From the NCBI GenBank assembly GCA_041690255.1, contig JAWLHU010000010.1:1-64000 (forward strand): a stretch of DNA of 64,000 nucleotides. The letters are read 5' to 3'. The translations under genes and the position numbers were made by a program. Below are positions 10,078 through 19,572 of the stretch, piece after piece. The stretch is from JAWLHU01 sp041690255. Its GTDB lineage: Bacteria > Bacillota > Sulfobacillia > Symbiobacteriales > Symbiobacteriaceae. Positions within the stretch are counted from its first letter, which is position 1. Every line of letters begins with the position of its first letter. The notes beneath the pieces were generated by a model. The model was not told the DNA's origin, did not search any database, and worked only from the letters and a program-made list of their open reading frames with translations.

Positions 10078-10105
10078 TCCCTGCCCCCCGAGACTCCCGT
10101 AGCTC

Positions 10106-10140
10106 GCACCCCTGGTCATGCCGGGGGTGCCTTCCTTTAT
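10106..10140 (+). terminator. Terminator after the 559-residue membrane protein gene
   Basis: GCACCCC (10106-10112) pairs with GGGGTGC (10124-10130), followed by CTTCCTTT. This is a rho-independent type of structure with a modest T-rich tail. Confidence 0.75.
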
Positions 10141-10252
10141 CACAACTCTCTCAACGTTTTCACACGATACACTTGACTAATGAACGTAACTACTGCACTT
10201 TATTTATGGAGGATGTTTGACACGTCCTACCTTAGATAAGGAGCGTGACCCC

Positions 10253-12547
10253 ATGCGCGCGATTCGGAACCGTCTGTTGCTCCTGGTGTTCGCACTGGCG
10301 CTGATTCTCCAACCGTTCGCCTTCCTGCGAACCGCCGCCGCAGCAGAACAGGCTGCCTACACGATCATGGTCTACATGAACGGCTCAGACCTGGAGAGCC
10401 AGGGCGGAGCCGCAAGTCGGGACCTGGCGGAGATGGGCATGGTCGGCTCATCGGAGAAGGTCAACATTGTGGTGGAGACCATGGGCACCAGCCAGTGGGA
10501 ACTGCCGATCTCCAATGAGCGGACCCAGCGCTGGCTGGTGACCAGCGACGACATGAAGCTGGTGGATGACACTGTGGGCACGACCCGCCTGGACGACCCC
10601 GGTGCGCTGACCAACTTCATCACGTGGGCGCAGACCAACTACCCCGCAGAGCGGTACGTGCTGGTCTTCTGGGACCACGGCGCCGGCTCGGTCAACGGCT
10701 TCGGTGCCGATGAGCTGCACGACGGGGTCTCCCTCCACCTGGACGGCATTCAGAAGGGCATCGCCGATGCGGTCGCGGCCACCGGCCAGACCTTTGAGAT
10801 CATCGGCTTTGACACCTGTCTCATGGCGACTGTCGAGAATGCAGCCTTGCTGAGCCCCTACGCCAAGTTCATGGTCGCATCGGAGGAGCTGGAGCCGGGA
10901 CACGGCTGGGATTACACGCCGATCATGCGCGCGGTGACCGACCAGCCGGAGATCACCGGTGACGCCCTGGGCAAGGTGATCGCCGACGGTTTCAAGGCGC
11001 AGGCCGAGGCGCAGGAGACCGACGCCGAGATCACCCTCTCCGTCACGGACCTCTCCAAGGTAGATACGGTCGTGGAGGCGGTCGAGGCCCTGGTCGCCAA
11101 GGCGGGCCCCGAGCTGGATAACGTCGAGCGGATCTCGCAGATCGCCAAGGCCCGCAGCCGCGCCGAGGACTACGGCAACGGCCACGGCAGCGCTTCGGAC
11201 ATGGTCGACCTGGGCGATATGGCCCGCAACGTGGCAGAACTCTATCCGGCCGAGTCGCAGAGCCTGTTGCAGGCGATCGACGACGCCGTCCTCTACCGGG
11301 TCCAGGGCAAGGCGAAGCCGAACGCCACCGGCCTCTCGATCTACTTCCCCCTGAAGGACCGGGCCGGCTTTGCCGAGAACATCCAGACCTATTTGAGCGA
11401 TACCCCCTTCTCTGAGAACTATAAGGGCTTTATTCGGACCTTCGGCACCAACCTCTTCACCGACAGCGCCCCGGTCGCCTTCACCAGCGCCACCCCGGCG
11501 AAGACCGAACTGCAGAGCGGTGCCTCCCAGAACACGGTCACGGTCGATCCAGAGCAGGTTGGCGAGATCGCCGAGGCCTACTCGGTCCTGGCCACCATCG
11601 ACCCGGAAGCCCCGGAGCGGATCCTCTTTATCGCCATGGATATCGATGTGCAGATCGACCCGGAGACCGGCGAACTGTCCAACGAGTTCAATGACACCGC
11701 CCTCACCCTGGACGGCCACTTCGTCTCGGTCTTCTTCGAGGACCAGGGCGATGACTTCATCTCCTACTCGATCCCAGCCCAACTCAACGGGCGGGAGGTC
11801 GACCTGCGGCTCCTCTTCGATCTCAAGACGGAAACGGCCGAGATCACCGGCGCCTGGCCGGGCATTGACGAGGAGACCGAGATGGCCGCCAAGGAACTGA
11901 TCAAGATCCAGCCAGGCGACAAGCTGACCCCCCTCTTCTACTACTACGATGAGAAGACGGACACCGACGGCTTCCAGGCCGGCGAGGAGTTCGTGGTCGA
12001 GGGCGAGTTGGCCCTCTCCGCGACGGAGTTGCCGCCCGGTGAGTATCTCTATGGCTTCTACGTGGTCGACCTGGCCGGCAACGACGCCGTCTCCGAGTTC
12101 ACCCAGATCTCGATCACGGAGGATGAGGCCACCGAGCCTGCCGAGCCTGCCGAGCCCGCTGAGCCCGCTGAGCCCGCTGAGCCCGCTGGGCCGAGCGATG
12201 AGATCAAGGTCTACGTTGACGGCGAGCGGCTCACCTTCGACGTCGCCCCCGAGATCCGCAACGACCGGACCCTCGTCCCGCTCCGGGCGATCTTCGAAGC
12301 CCTGGGCGCCGAGATCAAGTGGGATGGCGAGAACCAGATCATCACAGCCACCCGCGGCGATACGGTGGTCGAGCTGCAGATTGGCAACCTGACCGCCTAC
12401 CGCAACGGCGAGGAGATCACCCTGCAGCAGGAACCGGTGATCAGCCAGGACCGCACGTTGGTGCCGCTCCGCTTCGTCGGCGAGGCCCTGGGCGCCCAGG
12501 TGACCTGGGACGGTGAGACCCTGACCGTCTACCTGACCACCAAGTAG
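10253..12547 (+). CDS. Clostripain-family (C11) cysteine protease with stalk domain
   Basis: A secreted protein of 764 residues. The ATG at 10253 is chosen over an upstream TTG because AAGGAG lies 9 nt before it and it starts a signal peptide (residues 1-32, ending AAAA). The C11 protease domain has catalytic His142 (FWDHGAG) and Cys189 (GFDTCLMA), the family's dyad. A beta-rich region follows. After a Glu-Pro-Ala spacer, the last ~110 residues contain two RTLVPLR-type motifs of the copper amine oxidase N-terminal-like (stalk) domain, often found in Firmicute exported proteins. C11 enzymes usually cut after arginine; the substrate here is unknown. The gene is followed by a close paralogue with the same leader and RBS, which indicates tandem duplication. 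Confidence 0.92.
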   Translation: MRAIRNRLLLLVFALALILQPFAFLRTAAAAEQAAYTIMVYMNGSDLESQGGAASRDLAEMGMVGSSEKVNIVVETMGTSQWELPISNERTQRWLVTSDDMKLVDDTVGTTRLDDPGALTNFITWAQTNYPAERYVLVFWDHGAGSVNGFGADELHDGVSLHLDGIQKGIADAVAATGQTFEIIGFDTCLMATVENAALLSPYAKFMVASEELEPGHGWDYTPIMRAVTDQPEITGDALGKVIADGFKAQAEAQETDAEITLSVTDLSKVDTVVEAVEALVAKAGPELDNVERISQIAKARSRAEDYGNGHGSASDMVDLGDMARNVAELYPAESQSLLQAIDDAVLYRVQGKAKPNATGLSIYFPLKDRAGFAENIQTYLSDTPFSENYKGFIRTFGTNLFTDSAPVAFTSATPAKTELQSGASQNTVTVDPEQVGEIAEAYSVLATIDPEAPERILFIAMDIDVQIDPETGELSNEFNDTALTLDGHFVSVFFEDQGDDFISYSIPAQLNGREVDLRLLFDLKTETAEITGAWPGIDEETEMAAKELIKIQPGDKLTPLFYYYDEKTDTDGFQAGEEFVVEGELALSATELPPGEYLYGFYVVDLAGNDAVSEFTQISITEDEATEPAEPAEPAEPAEPAEPAGPSDEIKVYVDGERLTFDVAPEIRNDRTLVPLRAIFEALGAEIKWDGENQIITATRGDTVVELQIGNLTAYRNGEEITLQQEPVISQDRTLVPLRFVGEALGAQVTWDGETLTVYLTTK
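12134..12187 (+). repeat. Six 9-bp coding repeats (Glu-Pro-Ala spacer)
   Basis: Six consecutive units of GAGCC(T/C)GC(C/T) encode repeated EPA. They form the acidic, proline-rich linker between the protease and stalk domains of the first C11 protease. Copy number is likely to vary by slippage. Confidence 0.85.
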
Positions 12548-12555
12548 AAATGCAC

Positions 12556-12590
12556 AGCACACCCCCACTCTGGTCGGGGGTGTGCTCTCG
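12556..12590 (+). terminator. Hairpin between the two C11 protease genes
   Basis: A perfect 11-bp stem (12556-12566 with 12576-12586) has a 9-nt loop. The T-tract is poor (CTCGTATG), so it may attenuate rather than stop transcription. Confidence 0.6.
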
Positions 12591-12702
12591 TATGTGGCAC
12601 TCACTCTTTGTATAAAGCGGGCCTTCATGCTCTCTATCAGGGTACCGGCCTTCCCTGCAATGTGGGCGGGGCCGGATCACTCGGAAGAAGGAGCGTGACC
12701 CA

Positions 12703-14715
12703 ATGCGTCTGATTCGGAACCGATTCCTGATGCTGGTCCTGACACTGACCCTGATCCTTCAGCCGTTCGCCTTCGCACGGACCGCCTATGCCGCGGATCC
12801 AGCCGACTACACGATCATGATCTACATGAACGGCACCGACCTGGAGAGTGGAGACGAGACAGATCCGGGCGGCGACGCCACCGACAACCTGGAAGAGATG
12901 ATGAAGGTCGGCTCATCCGCGAAGCTGAACATCCTCGTGGAGACCGTGGGCACCAGCGACTGGTGGATAGACGGCATTGAGAGTGACAGAACCCAGCGCT
13001 GGCGGGTGGAGAAAGACCACATCACCCTTGTGGACGATACCGTAGGCGTCACCCGGGTGGATGACCCGGCAGCGCTGACCGACTTCATCGTCTGGGGTCA
13101 GACAAACTACCCGGCGAAGCGGTACGTCCTGATCTTCTGGGACCACGGGGGCGGAGCGGTAGAGGGCTTCGGCTCTGACGAGCTGCACGACAACACCTCG
13201 CTGTTGCTGGACGGGATCGAGGAGGGCGTGGCCGATGCGGTCAAGACGACCAAGAAGCCCTTCGAGATCATCGGTTTTGACACCTGCCTCATGGCGACCA
13301 TCGAGGTGGCCGACATCCTCAGCCCCTATGCCAGGTACCTGGTCGCATCGGAGGAGACCGAGCCCGCCAACGGCTGGGATTACGCCGCCATCATGCAGGC
13401 GGTCACCAACAACTCGCAGATCACCGGCGACGCCCTCGGCAAGGTGATCGCCGACAGTTACGAGGCCCACTCGGGAACCGATGACGAGATCACCCTCTCG
13501 GTTACCGACCTCGGCAAGGTGGATGCGGTCGTGAAGGCACTGGAGAAGCTTGTAGGCAAGGCTTCGCCGGACCTGGATGACCAGGATAAGTTCAACCGGA
13601 TCGGCATGGCCCGCGCTCTGACCGAGGAGTATGCTTACGAGGACCAGCATTCCTCCGACATGGCCGACCTGGGCGATCTGGCCCGGCGGTTGACCACTCT
13701 CTACCCGACCGAGGCGAAGGCGCTGCGGGCGGCCATCGACAAGGCGGTCGTCTACCAGGTGAAGGGTCAGGCACTGCCGGACGCAACCGGCCTCTCGATC
13801 TTCTTCCCCTACAACAACGAGGAGCGCTTCGACGAGATGATGGAGACCTATCTGGAGCACACCCCATTCTCCCCGGACTATCAAGCGTTCGCCTTCCTCT
13901 TCGGCATGACCCTCTTTGAGGACGACACCCCGATCCAGTTCCTGGACGCCACCCCGGATACCGACGCGCAGGGCGGTCTTTCCCTGGCATCGGTCACAGT
14001 GGATCCGGCCCATATCGCGGAGATCACCGAGAACTACGCGGTGCTGGCCACACGCAGCCCGAATGCCCCGGAGCGGCTCCGCTTCGTCGCCATGGACAGC
14101 CTGGTCACGCTGGACCAGGAGACCGGTGAGCTGGTGGATCAACTGCAGCCGTACGCCTTCTCCGTGAACGGCCACCTCTTCTCGCTCTTTCAGGACAGCC
14201 AGAACGAGGTGGTCACCACCTACTGGATCCCGGCCCTGCTGAACGGCGAAGAGGTGGACCTCCGGCTCCTGGTCAACAACGCCACGGAGATGCCGACGAT
14301 CATAGGTGCCTGGCCGGGCATTGATGAAGAGACCCAGATGCCATCCAAGGAGCTGATCCAGGTCGAGCCAGGTGACAGGCTGACGCCGCTCTACTACTAC
14401 TACGATGAGGAACTGGACGCCTACGGCTTCGAGCCCGGAGAGGAGTTCATCGTCACGGACGAGTTGACCCCGGCCATGACAGAGCTGCCTGAGGACGAGT
14501 ACCTGTACGGCTTCTATGTCGTTGACATGGCGGGGAACGAGGCCGTTTCGGCGTTCACCGAGATCACGATCAGCGACGAGATCTCCGTCGATCCCGCCGC
14601 CACCGAGATCCACGACGAGCAGATCCTGGACCTGCTCCGGTCGATCCTCGAGGACCGGGGTGGCATGATCCAGTGGGACGGCGAGACCCTGACCATCTAC
14701 CTGACTACCGACTAG
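12703..14715 (+). CDS. Second clostripain-family (C11) protease, stalk domain mostly lost
   Basis: A protein of 670 residues. AAGGAG precedes the ATG in the same sequence context as the upstream paralogue. The signal peptide covers residues 1-31 (RTAYA/AD). Catalytic His148 (FWDHGGG) and Cys195 (GFDTCLMA) are present, and similarity to the first protease runs through the whole catalytic and beta-rich parts. The C-terminal stalk domain is reduced to about 40 residues: ILDLLRSILEDRGG leads directly into WDGETLTIYLTT, so the two RTLVPLR motifs and the Glu-Pro-Ala spacer have gone. It is therefore a duplicated secreted protease with altered attachment; the catalytic part looks intact. Confidence 0.9.
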   Translation: MRLIRNRFLMLVLTLTLILQPFAFARTAYAADPADYTIMIYMNGTDLESGDETDPGGDATDNLEEMMKVGSSAKLNILVETVGTSDWWIDGIESDRTQRWRVEKDHITLVDDTVGVTRVDDPAALTDFIVWGQTNYPAKRYVLIFWDHGGGAVEGFGSDELHDNTSLLLDGIEEGVADAVKTTKKPFEIIGFDTCLMATIEVADILSPYARYLVASEETEPANGWDYAAIMQAVTNNSQITGDALGKVIADSYEAHSGTDDEITLSVTDLGKVDAVVKALEKLVGKASPDLDDQDKFNRIGMARALTEEYAYEDQHSSDMADLGDLARRLTTLYPTEAKALRAAIDKAVVYQVKGQALPDATGLSIFFPYNNEERFDEMMETYLEHTPFSPDYQAFAFLFGMTLFEDDTPIQFLDATPDTDAQGGLSLASVTVDPAHIAEITENYAVLATRSPNAPERLRFVAMDSLVTLDQETGELVDQLQPYAFSVNGHLFSLFQDSQNEVVTTYWIPALLNGEEVDLRLLVNNATEMPTIIGAWPGIDEETQMPSKELIQVEPGDRLTPLYYYYDEELDAYGFEPGEEFIVTDELTPAMTELPEDEYLYGFYVVDMAGNEAVSAFTEITISDEISVDPAATEIHDEQILDLLRSILEDRGGMIQWDGETLTIYLTTD

Positions 14716-14724
14716 CGCCCGCGC

Positions 14725-14762
14725 AAACGCCCCCCTGGCTCTTGGCCAGGGGGGCGGCGTTT
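14725..14762. terminator. Bidirectional terminator between the C11 protease and nuoN
   Basis: A perfect 12-bp stem (14728-14739 with 14745-14756) is flanked by AAA on one side and TTT on the other. It can therefore end transcription of both the plus-strand protease gene and the minus-strand nuo operon. Confidence 0.8.
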
Positions 14763-14779
14763 GAACGGGCGAAGCACTC

Positions 14780-16267
14780 CTAGAACCAGCCGAACGCCAC
14801 GCTCAGCAGGTCCATGATCGGCCCCGGCACCAGGCCCAGGGCCAGCGTGCCGAGCACGGAGATCACCAGGACGACATAGCCGGCCGTGCGGCCACCGCCC
14901 TCGACCTCCTGAGCCCCGGCCATGACCGCCCGCTTGACGCTCTCGACCGGCTTCTTGAAGGCCGTGCCGATCACGCCCAGGTAGACATAGGCCGAGATGC
15001 CGGTCGAGACCATAAGACCAATCAGCACCAGCCAGGCCGAGCCCTTGACGGCGGCCATGGCCAGCAGGAACTTGCCCACGAAGCCGCCGGCGGGCGGCAG
15101 GCCGGTCAGGCTGAACATGAAGAGCGCCAGGGCCACAGCCAGGCCGGGCCGCCGGTAGAAGAGGCCGGTGAGGGTCGAGAGCTTCGCTCCCTCCTCGCCC
15201 TCCTCCTCCAGGATCTTCACGACGGCGAAGATCCCCATGGCGGTGAAGCCGTAGGAGGCCAGGTAGTAGGCGGCAGCAGAGAGGCCATCCAGCCCGAGGC
15301 CCGGGATCGCCATGATCAGGTAGCCGGCGTTGGCAATGCCCGAGTAGGCCATCAGCCGCTTCAGGTCATCCTGCCAGATCGCCACCGTGGAGCCGAGGAG
15401 CATGGAGGCGACGGCCAGGACCGAGAGCGGCAGCAGGAAGGCGGCCTGGTACTGGCCGGGGACCGCTGCGACGAGCAGGCGGGCCATGGCGGCGAAGGCC
15501 GCTGCCTTGGTGCCGATCGACATGTAGGCGGTCACCGGGGTCGGGGCGCCCTGGTAAACGTCCGGCGCCCAGGTGTGGAACGGGACCAGCGCCATCTTGA
15601 AGGCGAAGCCGACGATCGTCAGGCCGACGCCCACCTTGTAGTAGAGGCCGGCGCCGAAGCCCCCGGCGGTGCTGAAGCTGGCCGCTGCCTTGGCGATCCC
15701 GGCGATCGACATGGTGCCGGTGGCACCGTAGAGCAGGGCGAAGCCAAAGAGCAGGAAGGCGGCCGCCACGGAGCCGAGCACGAAGTACTTCAGCGCCGCC
15801 TCACGGGCCTGCACATGCTTGGGATCGAAGGCGACCATGACGTAGAGCGCAAGCGAGAGCAGCTCGAGCCCGAGGAAGATCGTCATCAGGTTGCCGGCGG
15901 CAGCCAGGGTGATCATGCCCATAGCACCCCAGAGGAGCAGGGCCAGGTAGCCCGACTTGTCCTCACCGGGCCGGGTGATCGACAGGAGCATCGCCAGCAG
16001 GGCCGCGATCAGCAGCACGATGCTGTAGACGACCGCAAAGCGGTCCATGGCGAGGAAGCCACTGAAACCGAGCGGATCGACCCGCCCGCTCTGCCAGAGC
16101 GGGAAGAGATAGATCCCCGAGAGGATGATCGCACCGACACCGGTGAAGTACATCGCTCCCTGAATGCGCTCCGCCTTGAAGAGCAGGTCCAGGAGCAGGA
16201 TCAGCAGCGTCCCGGCGGCCAGCGCCAGGAGCGGCGCTGCTATCGTAAAGTTCAGATCGACAGGCAA
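14780..16267 (-). CDS. nuoN: NADH-quinone oxidoreductase subunit N
   Basis: A 495-residue membrane protein with about 14 hydrophobic helices. It is one of the antiporter-like proton-pumping subunits of complex I. NuoN-type phrases are GLELLSLALYVMVAFD, KYFVLGSVAAAFLLFG and HTWAPDVYQGAPTPVTAY, including the conserved lysine-containing helices. It is the last gene of the operon, 30 bp after nuoL. In most operons nuoM lies between L and N, and here it does not. Confidence 0.95.
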   Translation of the reverse strand: MPVDLNFTIAAPLLALAAGTLLILLLDLLFKAERIQGAMYFTGVGAIILSGIYLFPLWQSGRVDPLGFSGFLAMDRFAVVYSIVLLIAALLAMLLSITRPGEDKSGYLALLLWGAMGMITLAAAGNLMTIFLGLELLSLALYVMVAFDPKHVQAREAALKYFVLGSVAAAFLLFGFALLYGATGTMSIAGIAKAAASFSTAGGFGAGLYYKVGVGLTIVGFAFKMALVPFHTWAPDVYQGAPTPVTAYMSIGTKAAAFAAMARLLVAAVPGQYQAAFLLPLSVLAVASMLLGSTVAIWQDDLKRLMAYSGIANAGYLIMAIPGLGLDGLSAAAYYLASYGFTAMGIFAVVKILEEEGEEGAKLSTLTGLFYRRPGLAVALALFMFSLTGLPPAGGFVGKFLLAMAAVKGSAWLVLIGLMVSTGISAYVYLGVIGTAFKKPVESVKRAVMAGAQEVEGGGRTAGYVVLVISVLGTLALGLVPGPIMDLLSVAFGWF

Positions 16268-16297
16268 CTTAGCCCCTCCTTACTTGACCACCGGGTG

Positions 16298-18217
16298 TTA
16301 CACGTAGAAGACGTAGTATGCCACCACCAGCACGACGCCGGCGAAGATCGAGAGCGCATAGGAGCGAATGTAGCCGCTCTGCCAGCCGCGGAGGGCCGAA
16401 CCGATCCCCTTGGCCAGGGAACCCAGCCCGTTGACGATCCCGTCGACACCCTTGGCGTCAGCGATATCGGCGATGAACGCTGCGATCGCCTGGATCGGCT
16501 GCACGACCGCGTAGTCGTAGAGATGGTCGAAGTAGAACATGTTGAGCAGAATGCCGGGCTTGGCGTTCAGGTCGAGCTCCCTGGCCCGCAGCACGCCCTT
16601 CGGGCCGTACAGGTACCAGGAGACGAGACCGCCGATCAGGGCCATTCCCGTGGCGATACCGGCCACGGTCCAGTTGATCGGCTCGTGGTGCAGCTCGATC
16701 AGCTCGAAGGAGCCGTGCAGCGCCGTCGCCTGGTAACCGCCGAAGAAGAGCCAGCCGGAGATGACCGAGAGCACCGCCAGAATGGCGACCGGCCAGAGCA
16801 TACCAGCCGGGGTGCCGTGGTGGTCATCGTGGCCGTGGGCGGCATGCCCATGGGCCGCCGCCTGCGACCGCTTCGCCTTGCCGACCTGCTTGGTGATCGG
16901 GACGTAGGCATCGCCCAGGAAGACCAGGCTGAAGAGGCGGATGTTGTAGAAGGCGGTCATGCCGGCAGCGACCACGCCGATCACGAAGAGCGCCATGTTC
17001 CCCGAATCGAAGGCGGCCAGCAGGATCTCGTCCTTCGAGAAGAAGCCGGAGAAACCGGGAATACCGATCAGGGCAGCGGTCGCCGCACCGAAGATCAGCG
17101 TCGTGGTCCTGTCCTGGTACCAGAGGCCGCCCATCTTCCGGATATCCTGGGTGTGGAAGTGGTGCACCACAATACCCGCCGTCAGGAAGAGGCCCGCCTT
17201 GAAGAAGGCGTGGGTGAAGAAATGGAAGTCAGCGGCCACGTAAGCGCCCAGGCCGTTGCCCAGGAACATGTAGCCGATCTGCGAGAGCGTCGAGAAGGCG
17301 AGCACCCGCTTGATATCATTCTGCCCAGCCGCCACGACCGCACCGAAGAGGGCGCCCAGCGCACCGACCCAGGCGACGGCCAGGGCCGCCGTGTGAGCCA
17401 CCTCGTAGATCGGGTAGGCACGGGAGACCAGGTAGACGCCGGCGGTGACCATGGTGGCCGCATGGATCAGGGCGGAGACCGGGGTCGGGCCCTCCATGGC
17501 GTACGGCAGCCAGGTGTGCAGCGGCATCTGGGCCGACTTGGCGATCGCACCGATCAGCAGGAGAATGCCGATCAGGTTGATCACCTCGGCGCCGTGCCCC
17601 TTGGAGACGGCGTCGAAGACCACCGAGAACTTGAAGGAGCCGAAGTTCAGGTAAATGAAGGCGATACCGGCGATCATGCCGGCCTCACCGATGGCGTTCA
17701 TGACGAACGCCTTCAGGCCGGCGGCGGTCGCCTCGGGCTTCTTGATGTAGAAGCCGATCAGCATGTAGGAGGCCACGCCGACGTTCGCCCAGCCCATCAG
17801 CATGCCGGCGAAGTTATCGGAGAGGACCAGCAGCGACATGGCAAAGATAAAGTAGTTCATCTTGGCCATGAAGCGGCCGAAGGACTCGTCATCCCGCATG
17901 TAGGCGGTCGAGTAGATGTGAATCAGCAGGCCGGCGCCGGTGACGACGACCATCCACCAGAGCGAGAGGCCGTCGGCCATGAGGCCGAAGTCGAGGAGCG
18001 GGCCCCACGTGGTGAGCGGGGCGTGGATCGTGTGCGGGTGCTCGGCGCCCCAGTACTGATACGCCAGGGCGAGCACCATCGCAAAGGAGACCGCAACGGA
18101 GGAGCAGGCCACCCAGGACACCAAGGTCTTCGACCAGGTGTTCCGGAAGAGGCCCACGACCGCCGCGCTCAGGAGCGGAACCAGAATGATCGCTGGCAGC
18201 ATCCAGGCGAGGTCCAT
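16298..18217 (-). CDS. nuoL: NADH-quinone oxidoreductase subunit L
   Basis: A 639-residue antiporter-like subunit of complex I. Signature stretches include HTWLPYAMEGPTPVSALIHA, SQIGYMFLGNGLGAY and FSKDEILLAAF. The C-terminal extension needed for the lateral helix is present, ending in a last transmembrane helix. A His-rich cytosolic loop at about residues 455-470 (AAHGHAAHGHDDHHG) is an unusual insertion. It lies 24 bp after nuoK. The HL-type extension and the motifs place it as NuoL rather than NuoM. Confidence 0.96.
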   Translation of the reverse strand: MDLAWMLPAIILVPLLSAAVVGLFRNTWSKTLVSWVACSSVAVSFAMVLALAYQYWGAEHPHTIHAPLTTWGPLLDFGLMADGLSLWWMVVVTGAGLLIHIYSTAYMRDDESFGRFMAKMNYFIFAMSLLVLSDNFAGMLMGWANVGVASYMLIGFYIKKPEATAAGLKAFVMNAIGEAGMIAGIAFIYLNFGSFKFSVVFDAVSKGHGAEVINLIGILLLIGAIAKSAQMPLHTWLPYAMEGPTPVSALIHAATMVTAGVYLVSRAYPIYEVAHTAALAVAWVGALGALFGAVVAAGQNDIKRVLAFSTLSQIGYMFLGNGLGAYVAADFHFFTHAFFKAGLFLTAGIVVHHFHTQDIRKMGGLWYQDRTTTLIFGAATAALIGIPGFSGFFSKDEILLAAFDSGNMALFVIGVVAAGMTAFYNIRLFSLVFLGDAYVPITKQVGKAKRSQAAAHGHAAHGHDDHHGTPAGMLWPVAILAVLSVISGWLFFGGYQATALHGSFELIELHHEPINWTVAGIATGMALIGGLVSWYLYGPKGVLRARELDLNAKPGILLNMFYFDHLYDYAVVQPIQAIAAFIADIADAKGVDGIVNGLGSLAKGIGSALRGWQSGYIRSYALSIFAGVVLVVAYYVFYV

Positions 18218-18241
18218 GGAGACACTTCCTTCCGTGGGTGG

Positions 18242-18550
18242 TTAGTGCTTCAGTTCGTTTACTTCGTCCACATCAACATGATCACGATGCCGGAAGAGCA
18301 GGACCGTGATCGCCAGGCCGATGGCCACTTCGGCCGCCGCGACGGTGATCACGAGGAAGGCCATGGTCTGGCCGTCGTAATTGCCGTGAGCCCGACCGAA
18401 GGCCAGGAACAGCAGGTTCGCAGCGTTGAGCATCAGCTCCACCGACATGAGGATCGCCAGCGGGCTGCGCCGCACCAGTACGCCAATGCCGCCGAGGGCA
18501 AAGAGAATGGCGGAGAGGGCGACGTATGCGTTCAGCGAAAAAGCAGGCAT
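18242..18550 (-). CDS. nuoK: NADH-quinone oxidoreductase subunit K
   Basis: A 102-residue protein with three membrane helices, the normal length. The helix LMSVELMLNAANLLFLAF carries the conserved membrane glutamate. It is part of the proton-translocating arm and sits between nuoJ and nuoL with short spacers, as in standard nuo operons. Confidence 0.95.
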   Translation of the reverse strand: MPAFSLNAYVALSAILFALGGIGVLVRRSPLAILMSVELMLNAANLLFLAFGRAHGNYDGQTMAFLVITVAAAEVAIGLAITVLLFRHRDHVDVDEVNELKH

Positions 18551-18565
18551 CTGTCTTCCCCCTCC

Positions 18566-19072
18566 TTACGCCTTCTGGCGGCCGACCAGGATCACGACAC
18601 CGATCACGGCCACCATGAGGATGAATGCGAGCAGTTCGAACGGCAGGACGTAGGTGGTCAGCAGTTCATAGCCGAAGGGCTGCACCTGGCCGAAGTCCTC
18701 AGCGACCTTGCCGAAGGCGGCGGCTCCCTCCTTGCCGAAGACCGCCACGACGCCGAGCATGAGCAGCAGGGCGCCGCCAAAGGAGAAGCCGAGGATCGAG
18801 CTGAGGGTCAGCTTGCCGGCATCCTTCTCGACGGGGTCCTTGCGGGCGGAGAGCAGGGCGATCACGAAGAGGAAGAGGATCATGATCGCACCGCCGTAAA
18901 CGATCATCTGGATCACGGCCAGGAACTCGTTTTGCAGGCTCAGGTAGAGCGCCGCCAGGCCAATCATGTTCAGGACGGTGGCAAGGACCTGATGAACCGC
19001 CTGCTTGGCCAGGATCAGGCCGATCACGCCGGCGATCGCCATCAGCCCTGCGATGAGAAAGAGCACGTTCAT
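18566..19072 (-). CDS. nuoJ: NADH-quinone oxidoreductase subunit J
   Basis: A 168-residue protein with five predicted membrane helices. The central stretch VIQMIVYGGAIMILFLFVI is the typical NuoJ helix that contains the pi-bulge region. Its ATG overlaps the nuoI stop by 4 nt (ATGA), indicating translational coupling. Confidence 0.94.
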   Translation of the reverse strand: MNVLFLIAGLMAIAGVIGLILAKQAVHQVLATVLNMIGLAALYLSLQNEFLAVIQMIVYGGAIMILFLFVIALLSARKDPVEKDAGKLTLSSILGFSFGGALLLMLGVVAVFGKEGAAAFGKVAEDFGQVQPFGYELLTTYVLPFELLAFILMVAVIGVVILVGRQKA

Positions 19073-19551
19073 GAGTTCACCGCCTTACGCTTGAAGGCCG
19101 GATAGACGTTCATGGGAACCTTGAAGCCGGACGAGTTCTTGTTGACCAGCTGATCCTTCTGCAGGATCAGCGACTCACGGGTAAAGTTGGCCAGCTCGTA
19201 CTCCTGCGTCAGGTGCAGGCAGTCGGTCGGGCAGGCCTCCTCGCACATGCCGCAGAAGATGCAGCGCAGCAGGTCGACCTGGTACTTGTAGCCGTACCGC
19301 TCGCCCGGGCTGTGCGGGTTGTTGGGATCGTTCTCAGCGGCCAGGACGGTGATCGCCGCCGCCGGGCAGGCCACCTGGCAGAGTTCGCAGCCGACGCACA
19401 TCTCCAGGCCGTTCTCATAGGTCCGCAGCTCGTGCTTGCCGCGGAAACGCGGGGCACGGATGCGCTTGACGTCGGGGTAGTTCAGGGTCACCTTCTTGCG
19501 GAACAGGACCTTCAGGGTCGTCCCCAGACCCTTGGCTAGTGCCTTGATCAT
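19069..19551 (-). CDS. nuoI: NADH-quinone oxidoreductase subunit I (2x[4Fe-4S])
   Basis: A 160-residue ferredoxin-like subunit of the connecting arm. Two cluster motifs are visible: CVGCELCQVACP and CIFCGMCEEACPTDC, ligands for clusters N6a and N6b. These pass electrons from NuoG towards NuoB. The gene lies 21 bp after nuoH. Confidence 0.96.
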   Translation of the reverse strand: MIKALAKGLGTTLKVLFRKKVTLNYPDVKRIRAPRFRGKHELRTYENGLEMCVGCELCQVACPAAAITVLAAENDPNNPHSPGERYGYKYQVDLLRCIFCGMCEEACPTDCLHLTQEYELANFTRESLILQKDQLVNKNSSGFKVPMNVYPAFKRKAVNS

Positions 19552-19572
19552 CTCTCTCTTACCTCCCCTGCC

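Noticed and set aside
10448..12628. Minus-strand open frame of 726 codons
   Set aside because: Shadow of the first C11 protease gene; low-complexity Gly/Leu/Asp/Arg composition.
15575..19105. Plus-strand open frame of 1176 codons
   Set aside because: It is antisense to nuoN, nuoL, nuoK and nuoJ. The product is rich in Glu, His, Arg and Gly, a product of GC-rich codon bias, and has no homology features or ribosome binding site.
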